Shown in pieces: positions 21,807 through 32,600 of a stretch of DNA of 64,000 nt; the stretch's first letter is position 1, and each line of letters begins with the position of its first letter. The stretch lies in the NCBI GenBank assembly GCA_030710605.1, contig CP092863.1, positions 116,626,680 through 116,690,679 on the forward strand. Direction: 5' to 3'. Position numbers and translations under genes: made by a program. This DNA comes from Cordylochernes scorpioides. Its lineage: Eukaryota; Arthropoda; Arachnida; Pseudoscorpiones; Chernetidae. The notes under the pieces were generated by a model. The model was not told the origin of the DNA and searched no databases. It worked only from the letters and a program-made list of their open reading frames with translations.

Positions 21807-22190
21807 CTAGCCGAATGACCCGGGCAACGCCCGTGTTTTACCCGATTGAATGTTTTTATTCAAATACTATTTGTTACAATTATATACAAAAAGAGAGGAT
21901 TCCATTTAGTTATTAACTAATATATGCATTTATTTAAGGAGCGACCCGCTCCAACACAATAGTTACAAAAACGAAAAAGCGAGTGGGGGGCAAAGGTGGC
22001 GTGATCGTAACCAACCAATAGGAGGGCGCCATTCCAAAAAAAAAAAAGCAAACGGTGACAGAGATGACAAATGATTAGGAGATGAAGAATTAAGAACGGA
22101 TGACGCGCTCGTAACTGTATATTCTATTAAATTCAGGTCCCAAGCTGGAAATCTAGAACTGGACGATTTATTTTTAAAAATCTTCATTAT
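21807..22190 (-). mobile_element. Helitron A, 3' part
   Basis: CTAG at 21,807-21,810, then CCGAATGACCCGGGCAACGC is the 3' hairpin end on the minus strand. It continues with ATGCATTTATTTAAGGAGCG and GGAGGGCGCCATTCC as in the 17.3-kb copy. The 5' end was not located. Confidence 0.65.
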
Positions 22191-22674
22191 TTATATTTAC
22201 TTTGTGATTTATCCATTTATATTTTTTACAATTCTCACAATATATCAAAGTTAAATATTTGTCCAAGGTAGGGCTTAGTTGACCTGTAGTGAGCTGGCTA
22301 GAAGGGGTTAAGGAAGCTACCGGAAGGTCACTAGATAAGCTGTGAGTGATGGTCACTAACAGATCAAATTGGAGAATATTTGTCCATATAGTCACCAAAT
22401 TTTGACTTGATGGACACTAACAAGAGCTTAGTTTGGGAAAATGTTTCCTTCATACAAACATTTTTTTTTTTTGACGTTCATACAAAAAATAAAATAGGTT
22501 CTCAACACACACTATTTAGTGTATTGTGAGAAAATTGTTGAATAATTTAAGAATTTGAGTTTTTTTTTTTTCAAGATTAGGAAAAGTTTAATGGATTTTT
22601 TAATTGCTTTGTACATTATAAAAGCCTTAATTAAAATACCATCATTGAATTCTTAACAGAGTTGAGCTCAATTT

Positions 22675-23467
22675 TTATTTATGTTGATTTTTTTGCTGGA
22701 GATGAGGAGTCTTCTTGGAAGATTCATCTTTCTTAGATGCTACAGAATCTTTCTTTTGGAATTCATCTTTTTTATGACTATTCCCTTTCTTGTTGGCATC
22801 ACCCTTCGTCAAGGCCTCACCAGTCTTAGCACTTGATCTTTCTTTCTCCTTGTAAGGCAATGTTTTTTTGGTTTCAGCTTTCAACTGGTCCTTAGTCCCC
22901 ATTTGATAAAACATATTCTCTTCTATTTCTTCAGCTTCATCAACTAGATGTCGTCTTGCTTCTTCAATAGCAAACATCTCTTGTGGGTCGCTGGTAATTT
23001 TTTCAAGATGGATAGCTTCTAATTTTTCACTAAGGATGAAACCTTCGTTAATTGGGTTGGACATAAATGGACCTATTTCTCTCAGATCAATCTCTTCGTT
23101 TTCTGGCGCTTCTTTATCACCGAGTTCCCTAATGGTCTCGTGGGCTTCCACTTGGTAAATCTCGCTAGGTGTGTCGTAGTAGCCCTCGGATTCTGCCAGT
23201 AGGGACACGTACTTATCATCATCCATGTCCAGAGATGTTGCTTCTTGAGATTTTTTGCTCTTCAATATTTGGCTCGCTAGCTTCTGATTCCGATATATCT
23301 TCGCTAGCCAAATCACCGCTAGTAGGTTCATCTTTAGGTTCCTTGCTGACCCGAGCCTCTTTCTTGGTCTTCTTTTGAGCCCGGGTTCCTCTTCGGGCTT
23401 CTTTCCTCTCCATGCAGTCTGGTAGAAGGAGATTAGCTGAACAATGACTCTTTGGGAAACTTTTCAA
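22675..23467 (-). pseudogene. Lys/Glu-rich protein gene, intronless, one frameshift; function unknown
   Basis: Not recognised. Two overlapping minus-strand frames read as one protein of about 270 residues: an N-terminal part (MKSFPKSHCSANLLLPDCME, rich in R/K/E) switches frame inside an A6 run near 23,250 into a part with YVSLLAESEGYYDTPSEIYQ and RELGDKEAPENEEIDLREIG. The C-terminus is a lysine-rich tail with repeated KK(D/E) (for example KKDEFQKKDSVASKKDESSK). No membrane segment, no known domain. A single extra A would explain the break, so it is either a young pseudogene, an assembly error or a real shift site. Codon composition is protein-like, unlike the flanks. Confidence 0.5.
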
Positions 23468-23769
23468 AATGTCTTAATTCCCTATTCAATATACGAAATA
23501 TTTTATGGAGGAATTCATGACAGTCTTCCCTTTTTGATGTTATTATTATTTATTTGGTATTTCTCTTGAGCGTACAAATGTCGCCAACTATCCATTTTGG
23601 TGTTAAAATTTCAACTGAATATGCAAAAATTGAATTGTTCTAACCATTTGTCTTATTTCCTTCTTTTTCTTTGCTCTCCTCAATCGTAAAAAGTCTGTGC
23701 ATCTTGAACTTCATGATTGAGAGAAATAAAAATATTTTTTTTTGTCTCGAAAACTGGAAGCAACTCTTC

Positions 23770-24260
23770 AATATCAGGCCGACTTAGCTCCAATATTGAA
23801 TGGTCACTTCTGGAATGAAAAACAGGCGCCATTTAGAGATTATTCTATCTAACTTGATGTACAGATACTGCTCCTCCTGTGTTCTAGGATCAGGAGTCCT
23901 TACAGGGTACTATCAGCTGAGCCAACTCAACTCTTTTTTTTTTTTTTTTTTAGCGAACTAAAGAGATATTTATAACCCAGGCGCCTGGAGTACAGAATTC
24001 CAACTACCCGGGTTTCCACCTCACTAGTATGGACTAGTAAAAATCACTTTTAATCGCGTCCTGATTTGATATTGCTGAGCTGAACTACTGACCAGGAAGT
24101 TCATTGCTGAGGTTGAGTCTGGAAGGCTGGCCATAGATGTAGGCTTTTAGCTAGGTCAGTCCAAGCAAGAAAGCGAACCATATACATTGACCTAAGCCTA
24201 AAGGTCGAAAAGCAATAGTGAGCTTGTTACTGCTCCCCTTCCTCCCTAAGGACTGGCAAT
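23770..24260 (-). repeat. R-family, diverged and interrupted copy
   Basis: CAGGCCGACTTAGCTCCAAT, GATCAGGAGTCCTTACAGGG and ACTATCAGCTGAGCCA match R. After a T run it continues with unrelated sequence and ends near GTGAGCTTGTTACTGCTCCC, again R-like; about 300 bp between is extra. Confidence 0.5.
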
Positions 24261-24695
24261 GGCGATGTAAAAAGTAATTTGTTATACCTCATCTTCACGC
24301 TGCCACAAACGTGAATACTTAATATAAAAATTAAACCATTTTTATATTTTGAAAGGATTCATTTTTAAACATGACATGAGTCCTCCGTTAAAGGATCATG
24401 AATATTTTTAACACCCAAATAATTAGGAAGATATTTAGAATAATTAGAAAGTTCGCTTTCAAATTCAATAAAATTAAAATTTTAAACAAGAATTTTAATA
24501 CGAAAAATACGTTCCTAATTTATATACGAAATATAATTACGTTATTAATTTTGACACGTTTGAGGTGACAGTGAGACTATATGCATTATTTTATTTTTAT
24601 CAATAAAAAGATATCAATATTCTATAATAAAAGAAAATAATAAAGTAAAAATATCAACTTCTGACAAAAATACGGAAAACCATTTTTATTGACAA
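24260..24695. other. no feature recognised
   Basis: Very AT-rich; no coding or structured element supported. Confidence 0.4.
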
Positions 24696-25403
24696 CTAGC
24701 CGAATAACCCGGGCAACGCCCAGGTTTTACCCGATTAAATGTTTTTATTCAAATACTATTCGTTACAATTATAAATTGGCGCCGTGGATGTCACTCTTGT
24801 GAAACGTCCCGCTCCAAACTTTGTGTCAGAGAAGCGATATTTTTATAAAGAGATGATCTGGCTTTGTGTCTTCTGCTCGAATGAATGTTTTTCTGTTAGA
24901 ATTTTGTTCCTGCACACTAAAAATGAACTGGCTTCACCCGTGGTCTCAGATTTTTGGATTTTTTTCCCGATATAATTTTGTATCTGATAATCAAACATGA
25001 TACAGCAATATTGTCATCATCATTTTCTGACTAAAAAAACAACTATTTTTGCCCAGAACCTGTCAATTTTATTTTTTATTGGCTAAAAATCCGATAAATA
25101 TATTTTCCAGATTTTTCTCTGTCCTGTCAAAACACGTTTTACATGTACATTAGGTCAGCTGATATTACCTCCCATCTTCACCGCTAGAGGCGCTGCTTGC
25201 GAGCGAAAAGGCAAATTTGCAACGCAATTTGCAAATAACGAAGAATATTCGGGATAGAGACCTGGTATTTTCACTATAAGTTTTTCCAGATTATACTCTA
25301 TATACTGTTAAAATTTCAGTCAGATTAATTACGCATTGTGGACGTGTATAGCCGACATAGATACACACATACATACATACACTGACTTTTATATATATAG
25401 GGA
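24696..25403 (-). mobile_element. Helitron A, complete non-autonomous copy (708 bp)
   Basis: On the minus strand it starts TCCCTATATATATAAAAGTC after A and ends with hairpin GGGCGTTGCCC, GGGTTATTCGG and CTAG before T. Both A|TC and CTAG|T junctions fit Helitron insertion. No open frame. This copy provides the empty-site reference for the nested insertion at 18,557. Confidence 0.8.
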
Positions 25404-25882
25404 TTTTTTCTTGAAAGAAAACAGACTTAGTGCTTGCCTACTCTAGAAAAAAGCCCGATATTATTGTGCACAATAATAAATTAGAGTTTGTCTCATATAT
25501 TCTTATATTTATCATAATAAAAATAATATTAAAAAAAAGTATTTAGTATTGATTATAAATCTAGAAGTGAAGCCACATTTAAATGCCAGCCAAAAACTGA
25601 CCAATCAGAATCGTGTAAACGAATCTGTGACCATTTTCACATTTAATTATTGTTTGCCATCAAATAAATATATATTCAACGTGTCTCTATTGAATTATAT
25701 AATTCGGAAATATATCATCAAATTCACACAACCAAACATGTTTATTATTATTATTTATTTGGTTAACACAGGTTCCTGGGGCGTACAATTCAAACATGTA
25801 CATATTAAATAAGCAAAAATATAGAACAACACATAAATCAATTTAAAGACACAAAACGCGAAATTTATAATTTAGTCACGCC

Positions 25883-26981
25883 ATGTTGAAAATGTCAGAA
25901 GACAATTTAAATATTAAATTATTATTTATTTTTTGTTGGCTCCTGACCAGTAGTCAATTTCTGTCAGACGGTGTAAACATCATGTTACCTTTAAGAATGC
26001 CACGCAGAAATATGGTTCTGCCAGGATATCTTCGTAAAATGACAATTATGATTGGATGTCTTTTCCTTGAAAAATCAACTATTTACCATCATATCGGATT
26101 TTGGATTCGAATTTTTTTGGTAAATTTATTCATACCTCTTCTATGGATATTTGAACCTCATTTGAAATTATCAATCAAACTAAATTTATATTTTTTAACT
26201 TTAATTAGTACAGTAATGATAATATATCTATGCTATTCTAGTACTACATTAAGAATTATTTTTAAAACGAAATATTTTACTTATAAATTAAAGCATATGT
26301 CTCCATTTGAAAAAAAATTCAAATATATATTTAATTTATGGCTCATTATTTATATTATTTTCATGCTTCGCCTTTTATATATCTATTTTTATAATTATAA
26401 GCAGCAGATATTAAATTTCATTCATATTTTAAAATTATTAATGCTTTCTAATAATATGTTGATTTATATTTATATTCTAGCACGTTTAAACATCCGTTTG
26501 CCTTAATTTGAATCAAATATTAAAAACTTTGCAGCATTCAAATAAATTTAGAATAATTACGATTCAATTTTTAAGTTTTAATAATTTTGTAAAACGCATC
26601 AATACATTATATGCCATACCTCTTATATTATTTATTATATTTACCTATGTGGATATAATTCATATATTTCATACTTTTTTAAAATGCAACAATATTTCAT
26701 TTTCTTTAAATAGTGTTTTGATAATTATTTATAATATTTTAATGGTATTTTTGTTATTTCTTTCTGGAGAATTTTTCAAGAATGAATGCCAAAAGACTCT
26801 TGACATTTGTCTCTACAAGAAGATCAAGTGCTCATCGTCTGATTTTAAAGAATTGGAACTGCTGACGAGAATTTTGAAACCTGGAATTACAGCTAAAGCT
26901 GGACTTTACCTTGATCTTCATATGGGAACTTTTTTTACAACTTTGAGTTTTTTAATATCTTATGCTCTTCTTTTCCAATAA
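25883..26981 (+). pseudogene. gustatory receptor-like gene, frameshifted
   Basis: An intronless reading of about 364 residues in two frames that switch near 26,500. The first part (MLKMSEDNLNIKLLFIFCWL onward) has several hydrophobic segments, e.g. IFLVNLFIPLLWIFEP and LWLIIYIIFMLRLLYIYF. The second has INTLYAIPLILFIIFTYVDI, LLFLSGEFFKNEC and ends GTFFTTLSFLISYALLFQ. The layout (seven membrane helices, a conserved ending of the TYxxxLxQ type, a GE motif before it) is that of arthropod gustatory receptors, which act as ligand-gated channels in sensory neurons. The frameshift and extreme AT content suggest a pseudogene; a missed intron is possible. Family assignment is by pattern, moderate. Confidence 0.55.
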
Positions 26982-26984
26982 TAT

Positions 26985-27730
26985 TTTGTAGCGAAGCGAA
27001 AATATAATTCGTTTGGTAAAAAAATATATACACTTTCTAGCAACTGGAATGATACAAATAGAATATTGTTAAGAATGATCACCTAGTATTTTTTTATTTT
27101 AATGAAGTTATTTTTAGAGTATCTTAACTCTGTGCCCCCCCCCAAAAGTAAATATTTATAAATTAACCTAATTTAGATAGCGCTAAGTAAATATAAGGCA
27201 TAATATGCAATAGCAATATATGAAAATTCGAAATTATTATAGACGCTTATGATTCTTTTTAAAAATTAAACAATTTCTACTGCCCTTACTGCGTCAATAA
27301 TAGTTTCGAATTTCCATAACAGATGGCGCGCTAATGCAATCATAATAGCCATATATATAACTTATATTTTAAATACCTTTTGAATTTTTCAAACATGATT
27401 TTTATTTGTATTTATTCTATTTTTCACTTAATTCACCAAAATGCACCCTATTAATCATTATTTATAGTTTTAAAATTATATATATGTTTATAGTCTCTTT
27501 TAGGAATTAAAAAAATAGTCAGATATATTACCTGTGTTTCAATTTAATACAAAATATGAATATTTCTATTATATATACCTGCGACAATGATAGTAAACAA
27601 CAGTTCTAGCTTTTATCCACGGCCATGCTTGTCTGAATTTGCGCTTGGGCATTCAGAAACAGATTAACGTGCTCTCATTCTTAGGAAGAGCCACAGACAG
27701 TGGATTACCTCCTCTTCAGCTTTCCTGAGA
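26985..27730. other. no feature recognised
   Basis: AT-rich. A piece near 27,230-27,290 resembles 350-420 (TTATGATTCTTTT and AATAAATTTTTT-like context), probably an unassigned repeat. Confidence 0.35.
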
Positions 27731-27732
27731 TA

Positions 27733-27946
27733 TACACTCAGAGACAAAAAACTTAAGGAATTTGTACTTTTTACCATGTATAGCATGTATATTCAGACAA
27801 TAATTCTGAAACCTATTTGGTACACAATTACCTTTATTGAATACAACACGAGAAAACCAAGTGTGAACAAAATTGCCTCTGTCTCTTTCAAACAAACAGA
27901 CGACATCAAAGGCTTTACACTTCCTTAAGTTTCGTCCATGAGTATA
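27733..27946 (+). repeat. MITE, K-family, most complete copy
   Basis: Inverted ends TACACTCAGAGACAAAAAAC and CTTAAGTTTCGTCCATGAGTA, TA at both sides, 214 bp. The body matches the copies at 3.6, 6.2 and 8.8 kb. Confidence 0.75.
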
Positions 27947-28092
27947 GGATGGGCATTCTGCTTGGACTGGTCCACATCAATCCTACATCTATGGCCAACC
28001 TCCCAGACTCGACCCCAGCATTGAACATTCTGGGCAAATGGTTCTGCTCAGAAATCCATTCGGGTCGAGATTAGGAAGGCTATACAATAGAT

Positions 28093-28415
28093 CAAGCATG
28101 TCAAACTCGCGGGCCTCATGCGGCCCACAACGAATAAATTTGGGGCCCACCAGACAATATATTTTGACAAAAAAAAAATTATAAATAAAAAAAAAGTAAT
28201 AAAAATTTGTAGCCTAATTTTCAAAAATTGTAATATTATACATAATTTATTTATTAATAACGAACCACTGGTCGCCATACATAAGTCGTAAGTTTTGATA
28301 ATATTATACCTACATACATAACGTATGTACATCGCCATAAGTATTTTTTTGCGGCCCACATAATCTTATTACTTTTTTATTTGGCCCGTGTTAGGATTTG
28401 AGTTTGACATGCTTG
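28093..28415. repeat. hAT-type MITE with 8-bp target duplication
   Basis: 323 bp with inverted ends CAAGCATGTCAAACTCGCGG and GAGTTTGACATGCTTG. Both sides carry the exact 8-bp duplication CAATAGAT (28,085-28,092 and 28,416-28,423). The CA-G-TGTCAAACTC ends and the 8-bp duplication are the marks of hAT elements. No transposase. Confidence 0.85.
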
Positions 28416-28994
28416 CAATAGATTGTTACTAGTGAACTGGTCAACCCTCCTAGGAATAAGCATATTTACCTCTGAAGACCTACAGAACCAAGTACAGTAC
28501 ATCTGATAAACTGGATGTCCACCATTAGACATGTCAACCCGGATAGTTGGCTGCGACTTTAGTACGTAGCTCCAGGAATCCGGGTTACTTCAAGAGAAAG
28601 AGAGCTGATCAACCCGGGTAGTAGACGTTCTGAGCTCCATAAACCACAACCCGGGTATCTCTCTCTCTCTTTAAACTTTTAATAAAGTATTCTCATCCTG
28701 TTACAACATTCCACATACGTTAGCAACAACAATATACAGTTGAATGTGAGAATAGAAACCACAGCAAAGAACTACATACCCTAGTAGTTTTAAATCTATA
28801 AAAACTAAAAGGATGGCACACACAAAATACTTTCATCCATTGTTAAATGATAGCTAAAATGTTTCCATTGATGTTAAAAAAAAGTAAAGAACCATTGTTA
28901 TCAAGCAATGAATTGTAAATATCATCAGGTAATAAATATATTTCTTTCTCTTGTAACTTAAATAGTAATAAATTACCTTTTTGCATATATAAAA

Positions 28995-29275
28995 AAAAGC
29001 TCATGTGAGCGTGGTCAGGATATGTCTTTTTTTTTATTTTAATATCAAAATCTGATCTTTTTTTTTCACATGTTCAGCGTATTTTTTAATTTCTCAATAA
29101 GCCTCTGGGACTAAAATATTTTTGGTCGTTGAGGTACAGCCTGTACCACGCTGACGAAGGCCAACAGCCCGAAACGCGTTCGTGGTTGTTTTTTAATTGA
29201 TTTATCAAGAATATACAGTTCTTTTCATTTTTTTGTAATATCCTATTTATATTTTGTGAATATTTATACATTATA
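28995..29275 (+). repeat. hammerhead repeat, family 3, single diverged copy
   Basis: Aligns with the units at 57 kb: GAGCGTGGTCAGGATATGTC, TCACATGTTCAGCGTATTT, GGTCGTTGAGGTACAGCC, then the ribozyme and AATTGATTTATCAAGAATA. It is diverged from the 57-kb units but keeps the ribozyme core. Confidence 0.65.
29146..29185 (+). ncRNA. hammerhead ribozyme, family 3
   Basis: CCACG (stem I), CTGACGA core, stem II GGC/GCC around CAACA with an A-C pair below, GAA, self-complementary ACGCGT (stem III), T as cleavage-site base, CGTGG (stem I, perfect 5-bp match). Every invariant base is present although the rest of the repeat has diverged, which suggests selection on the motif before insertion. Activity is predicted, not shown. 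Confidence 0.75.
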
Positions 29276-29357
29276 TATTTACATATTTATTGCATACTAT
29301 ATATTTTTTGTTATCTAACACTATTTTGAATAATAATAACTAGCCGAATGACCCGGG

Positions 29358-29551
29358 TGTTAAAATGGCAATTCTCTCGGATTTCATGATATAATTGTTT
29401 TGACCAGTGACCGGTTACTCTGTGGTGTGTTGCGGTGTATATATAGATGGATGTCTTGGTTAGTTAGTTAGTTGTGTTATCTTACCGTGATCGGTTTAAT
29501 AAAATCCTCCGGTGTTCAGTGCCCTCTCCTATCTTCCTCCTTTTTTTAACA
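29358..29551 (+). repeat. Copia element 1, 5' LTR
   Basis: 194 bp, TGTTAAAATGGC to TTTTTTTAACA (TGTTA/TAACA inverted ends). TATATATAG at about 29,438 may serve as TATA box and TTTAATAAAATCC contains the poly(A) signal. It differs from the 3' LTR only by one T in the final T run. Confidence 0.95.
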
Positions 29552-29565
29552 GGTTATGGGCCCAG
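29552..29565 (+). promoter_or_regulatory. primer binding site, internal initiator tRNA-Met
   Basis: GGTTATGGGCCCAG directly after the LTR is complementary to the anticodon arm of initiator tRNA-Met (CUGGGCCCAUAACC). Drosophila copia uses the same region, priming from a cut half-tRNA. Confidence 0.8.
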
Positions 29566-29606
29566 GATTACTTTAAAGAAATTATAGCATCAAGAAAGTA
29601 TTCAAA

Positions 29607-32600
29607 ATGTCAAGCCTTTATCAAATAGAAAAATTAAATTCTGAAAATTTTGAAACATGGAAGATGCAAATGAAGATGATTCTAATTCATTCCGAACTTT
29701 GGGATTATGCAAATAGCATAAGGATCAAACCTGAAACCGAAGTAGAATCCAACGAATGGGAGAAGAACGACCAGAAGGCGCTAGCAACTATAGTCCTAAG
29801 TTTAAGTCCTCCAGAAATAATACACGTGAAGAGATGTAAAACTTCTGCAGAGGCATGGAAGCTTTTAAATGAAGTGCATCAGCCAAAAGGGCCTGCAACT
29901 AAGGTTTTCCTTACGAAACAGTTGATCCTCTTGAAAATGAAACCAAATGAAAGGATGCAGGATTATCTCAACAAATTTAGCAGCTTGGCTGACAAGTTGA
30001 GTGAAATGGATGCACAAGTCCCAGAAGACTTCCTTTCTATCCTTTTATTATGTAGCCTTCCAGAGAGTTATGAAGGATTCAGAACAGCGATAGAAACTAG
30101 GGACGAATTGCCGAACTTTGAAACTTTAAAAGTGAAAATGCTGGAGGAGGAAATTAGGCAAACTCAATTGAACGGCACAACTAATACCGAACAAGCTTTC
30201 CTTGGAAACCCAGAAAGAAAGAATTTTCCCAGCACATCAAAACCAAAGCCAAAGGGATTCCCATTTGGCTGCCACTTCTGTGGAAAAAAGGGGCATAAAG
30301 CTGCCGACTGCAGAAAAAGAAAGTCCAGGAACCCTAAAACTGAAATGGTTGCATCATTAGGAATCGAATGTTTGAACAAACTTGATGCAAACGAGTGGTG
30401 CTTGGATAGTGGTGCAACTGCCCACATGTGTAGCTCAAAGAAGTCATTCACTCATTTTGAAGACACTGCACCAATAAAAATTACACTGGCAGATGGTCAA
30501 TTCATTGAAGCTATAGGAAAGGGGAATGTAAAATTGGATTGTAAAACCAATACTGGAACTGTAACCCTATCCTTAGAAGATGTGCTGTTTGTACCTAGAT
30601 TAAATGGAAATCTGTTTTCTATCAGTAAGTGCACAAGTAGATTTAATATTGTAAATTTCAAGTACAGAAAGGCTGAAATAGTGAATTTGCATACAAAAAT
30701 TTGCATACAGGCCTATGAAAGGAATGGACTTTACATCTTAAGTCAAATTAATTGTCCAAAGGCATTAGCGACAAGAGAAATTTGCATATCTGGAGAGAAA
30801 AATTACGAAAAATGGCACAGTAGATTTGGTCATTTAAATTTACAAGATCTCAAAAAACTAAAAATGCAAAATATTGTATACGGCCTGCCAAATTTTGATG
30901 TTAAAAATTTTAACTGTGAAGTTTGTTTGAAAGGTAAACAAACACGGCTACCTTTTCAGAAAGAGTCTTTTACGAGAGCAAGGGAACCACTGGAGCTGAT
31001 CCATACTGATATTTGTGGTCCCATGAGAACAAAATCATTGGGTGGCGCCCTTTATTTTTTAACATTTATTGATGACTTCTCAGGATTTATCTTCACATTT
31101 ATAATGAAATCAAGAAGTGAAGTATTCAAAGGATTTAGAATATTCAAAAATTATGCTGAGAAGCAAACCGGAAAAAGGTTGAAATGTATCAGAAGTGATA
31201 ATGCGCCTGAATACCTTAGCAAAGAGTTCAAAGATTACCTAGAAGGAGAAGGTATAGGACGTCAGCTCTCTGTAGAATATACACCTCAACAGAACGGTGT
31301 CGCTGAAAGAGCGAATAGAACTCTACTGGATATGACTAGGTGCTTCATGATCGAAGGTGATTTACCTGAAACTTTATGGGCTGAATTGATACATACATCA
31401 ACTTTTATCAGAAATAGATGCCCGAGAAATAACGATTGTAAAACTCCACATGAGTTATTTACCAAAAGAAAACCTGTAGTTTCTCATTTAAAAATTATAG
31501 GAAGTAAATCGTTTGCCGTGAATAATAGGCCGAATAGATCTAAATTCGCACCTCGCAGTGAGGAATACAAGTTAATAGGGTATTTCACAGAATCTAAGGC
31601 ATACAGACTTTGGAAGCCTGGTACACGTACAATTATAAAAAGTAGAGATGTACGTTTTGTTGAACCAGAATTGTCCAAAATTAGGAATGAAGTCGTTGAA
31701 ATTGATGTTAGTTCAGAAAGGGCTTCTTTCAAGGAAATCCCTCTAGTTGAAGAAAAGGGAAGCACGTCCGAAGCTAAATCACAAACTGAAATTGAAAGTG
31801 AATCGGATCTAGAGATGTCTGATTTAGTGGACGAGCCGTCAGAAAGTGAAGTGGTCATTTCAAGAAGAGGAAGAGGACGACCAAGATATATTAGAACGGG
31901 AAAACCTGGCCGACCAAGAAAGGAGTACCCTACAGCCAATTTGTCAACGCAAGAACTTCTAGCGGCGAAATACTTGCCAGATCCAAAAGACGCAGAGGAA
32001 GCGCTGTCAGGAAGGGATTCTTATTTTTGGAAGAAAGCAATGGAGGAAGAGTTTGATTCCTTGATTGAGAACAAAACTTGGGAATTGGTTGATCCCCCTA
32101 AGAATCGAAACATCATAGGAACCAAATGGGTATTCAAAACGAAATGCAATAGTGATGGTTCTGTTGAGCGCCATAAGGCTCGCCTGGTAGCAAAAGGCTA
32201 TTCACAGCAGTACGGAATAGACTACGAGGAAACTTTTGCCCCAGTAGTGCGCCAAAGTACTATTAGAATGTTTTTAGCCTTGGCTGTTGAATACAACTTG
32301 ATACTCCATCAGATGGACGTTCAATCTGCTTATTTAAATGGAGAAATTAAAGAAGAAATTTTCATGACACAGCCGGAAAACTTCGTCTCAAGAAAATATC
32401 CAGAGAGAGTATGTCGACTCAAGAAGGCCATTTATGGGTTAAAACAAGCTGGAATAGTTTGGCATGAAAAGCTCGACAATGAATTAAAGAATTTGGGACT
32501 GAAGCAACTTCAATCTGACAATTGTGTCTATATCAAGCATGATGAAGGTATTCTCCTGGTGGCAATCTATGTTGATGATCTGATAATTGCGGCTGAAAGA

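Noticed and set aside
31484-31939. Minus-strand frame within Copia Gag-Pol
   Set aside because: Shadow of the intact polyprotein frame.
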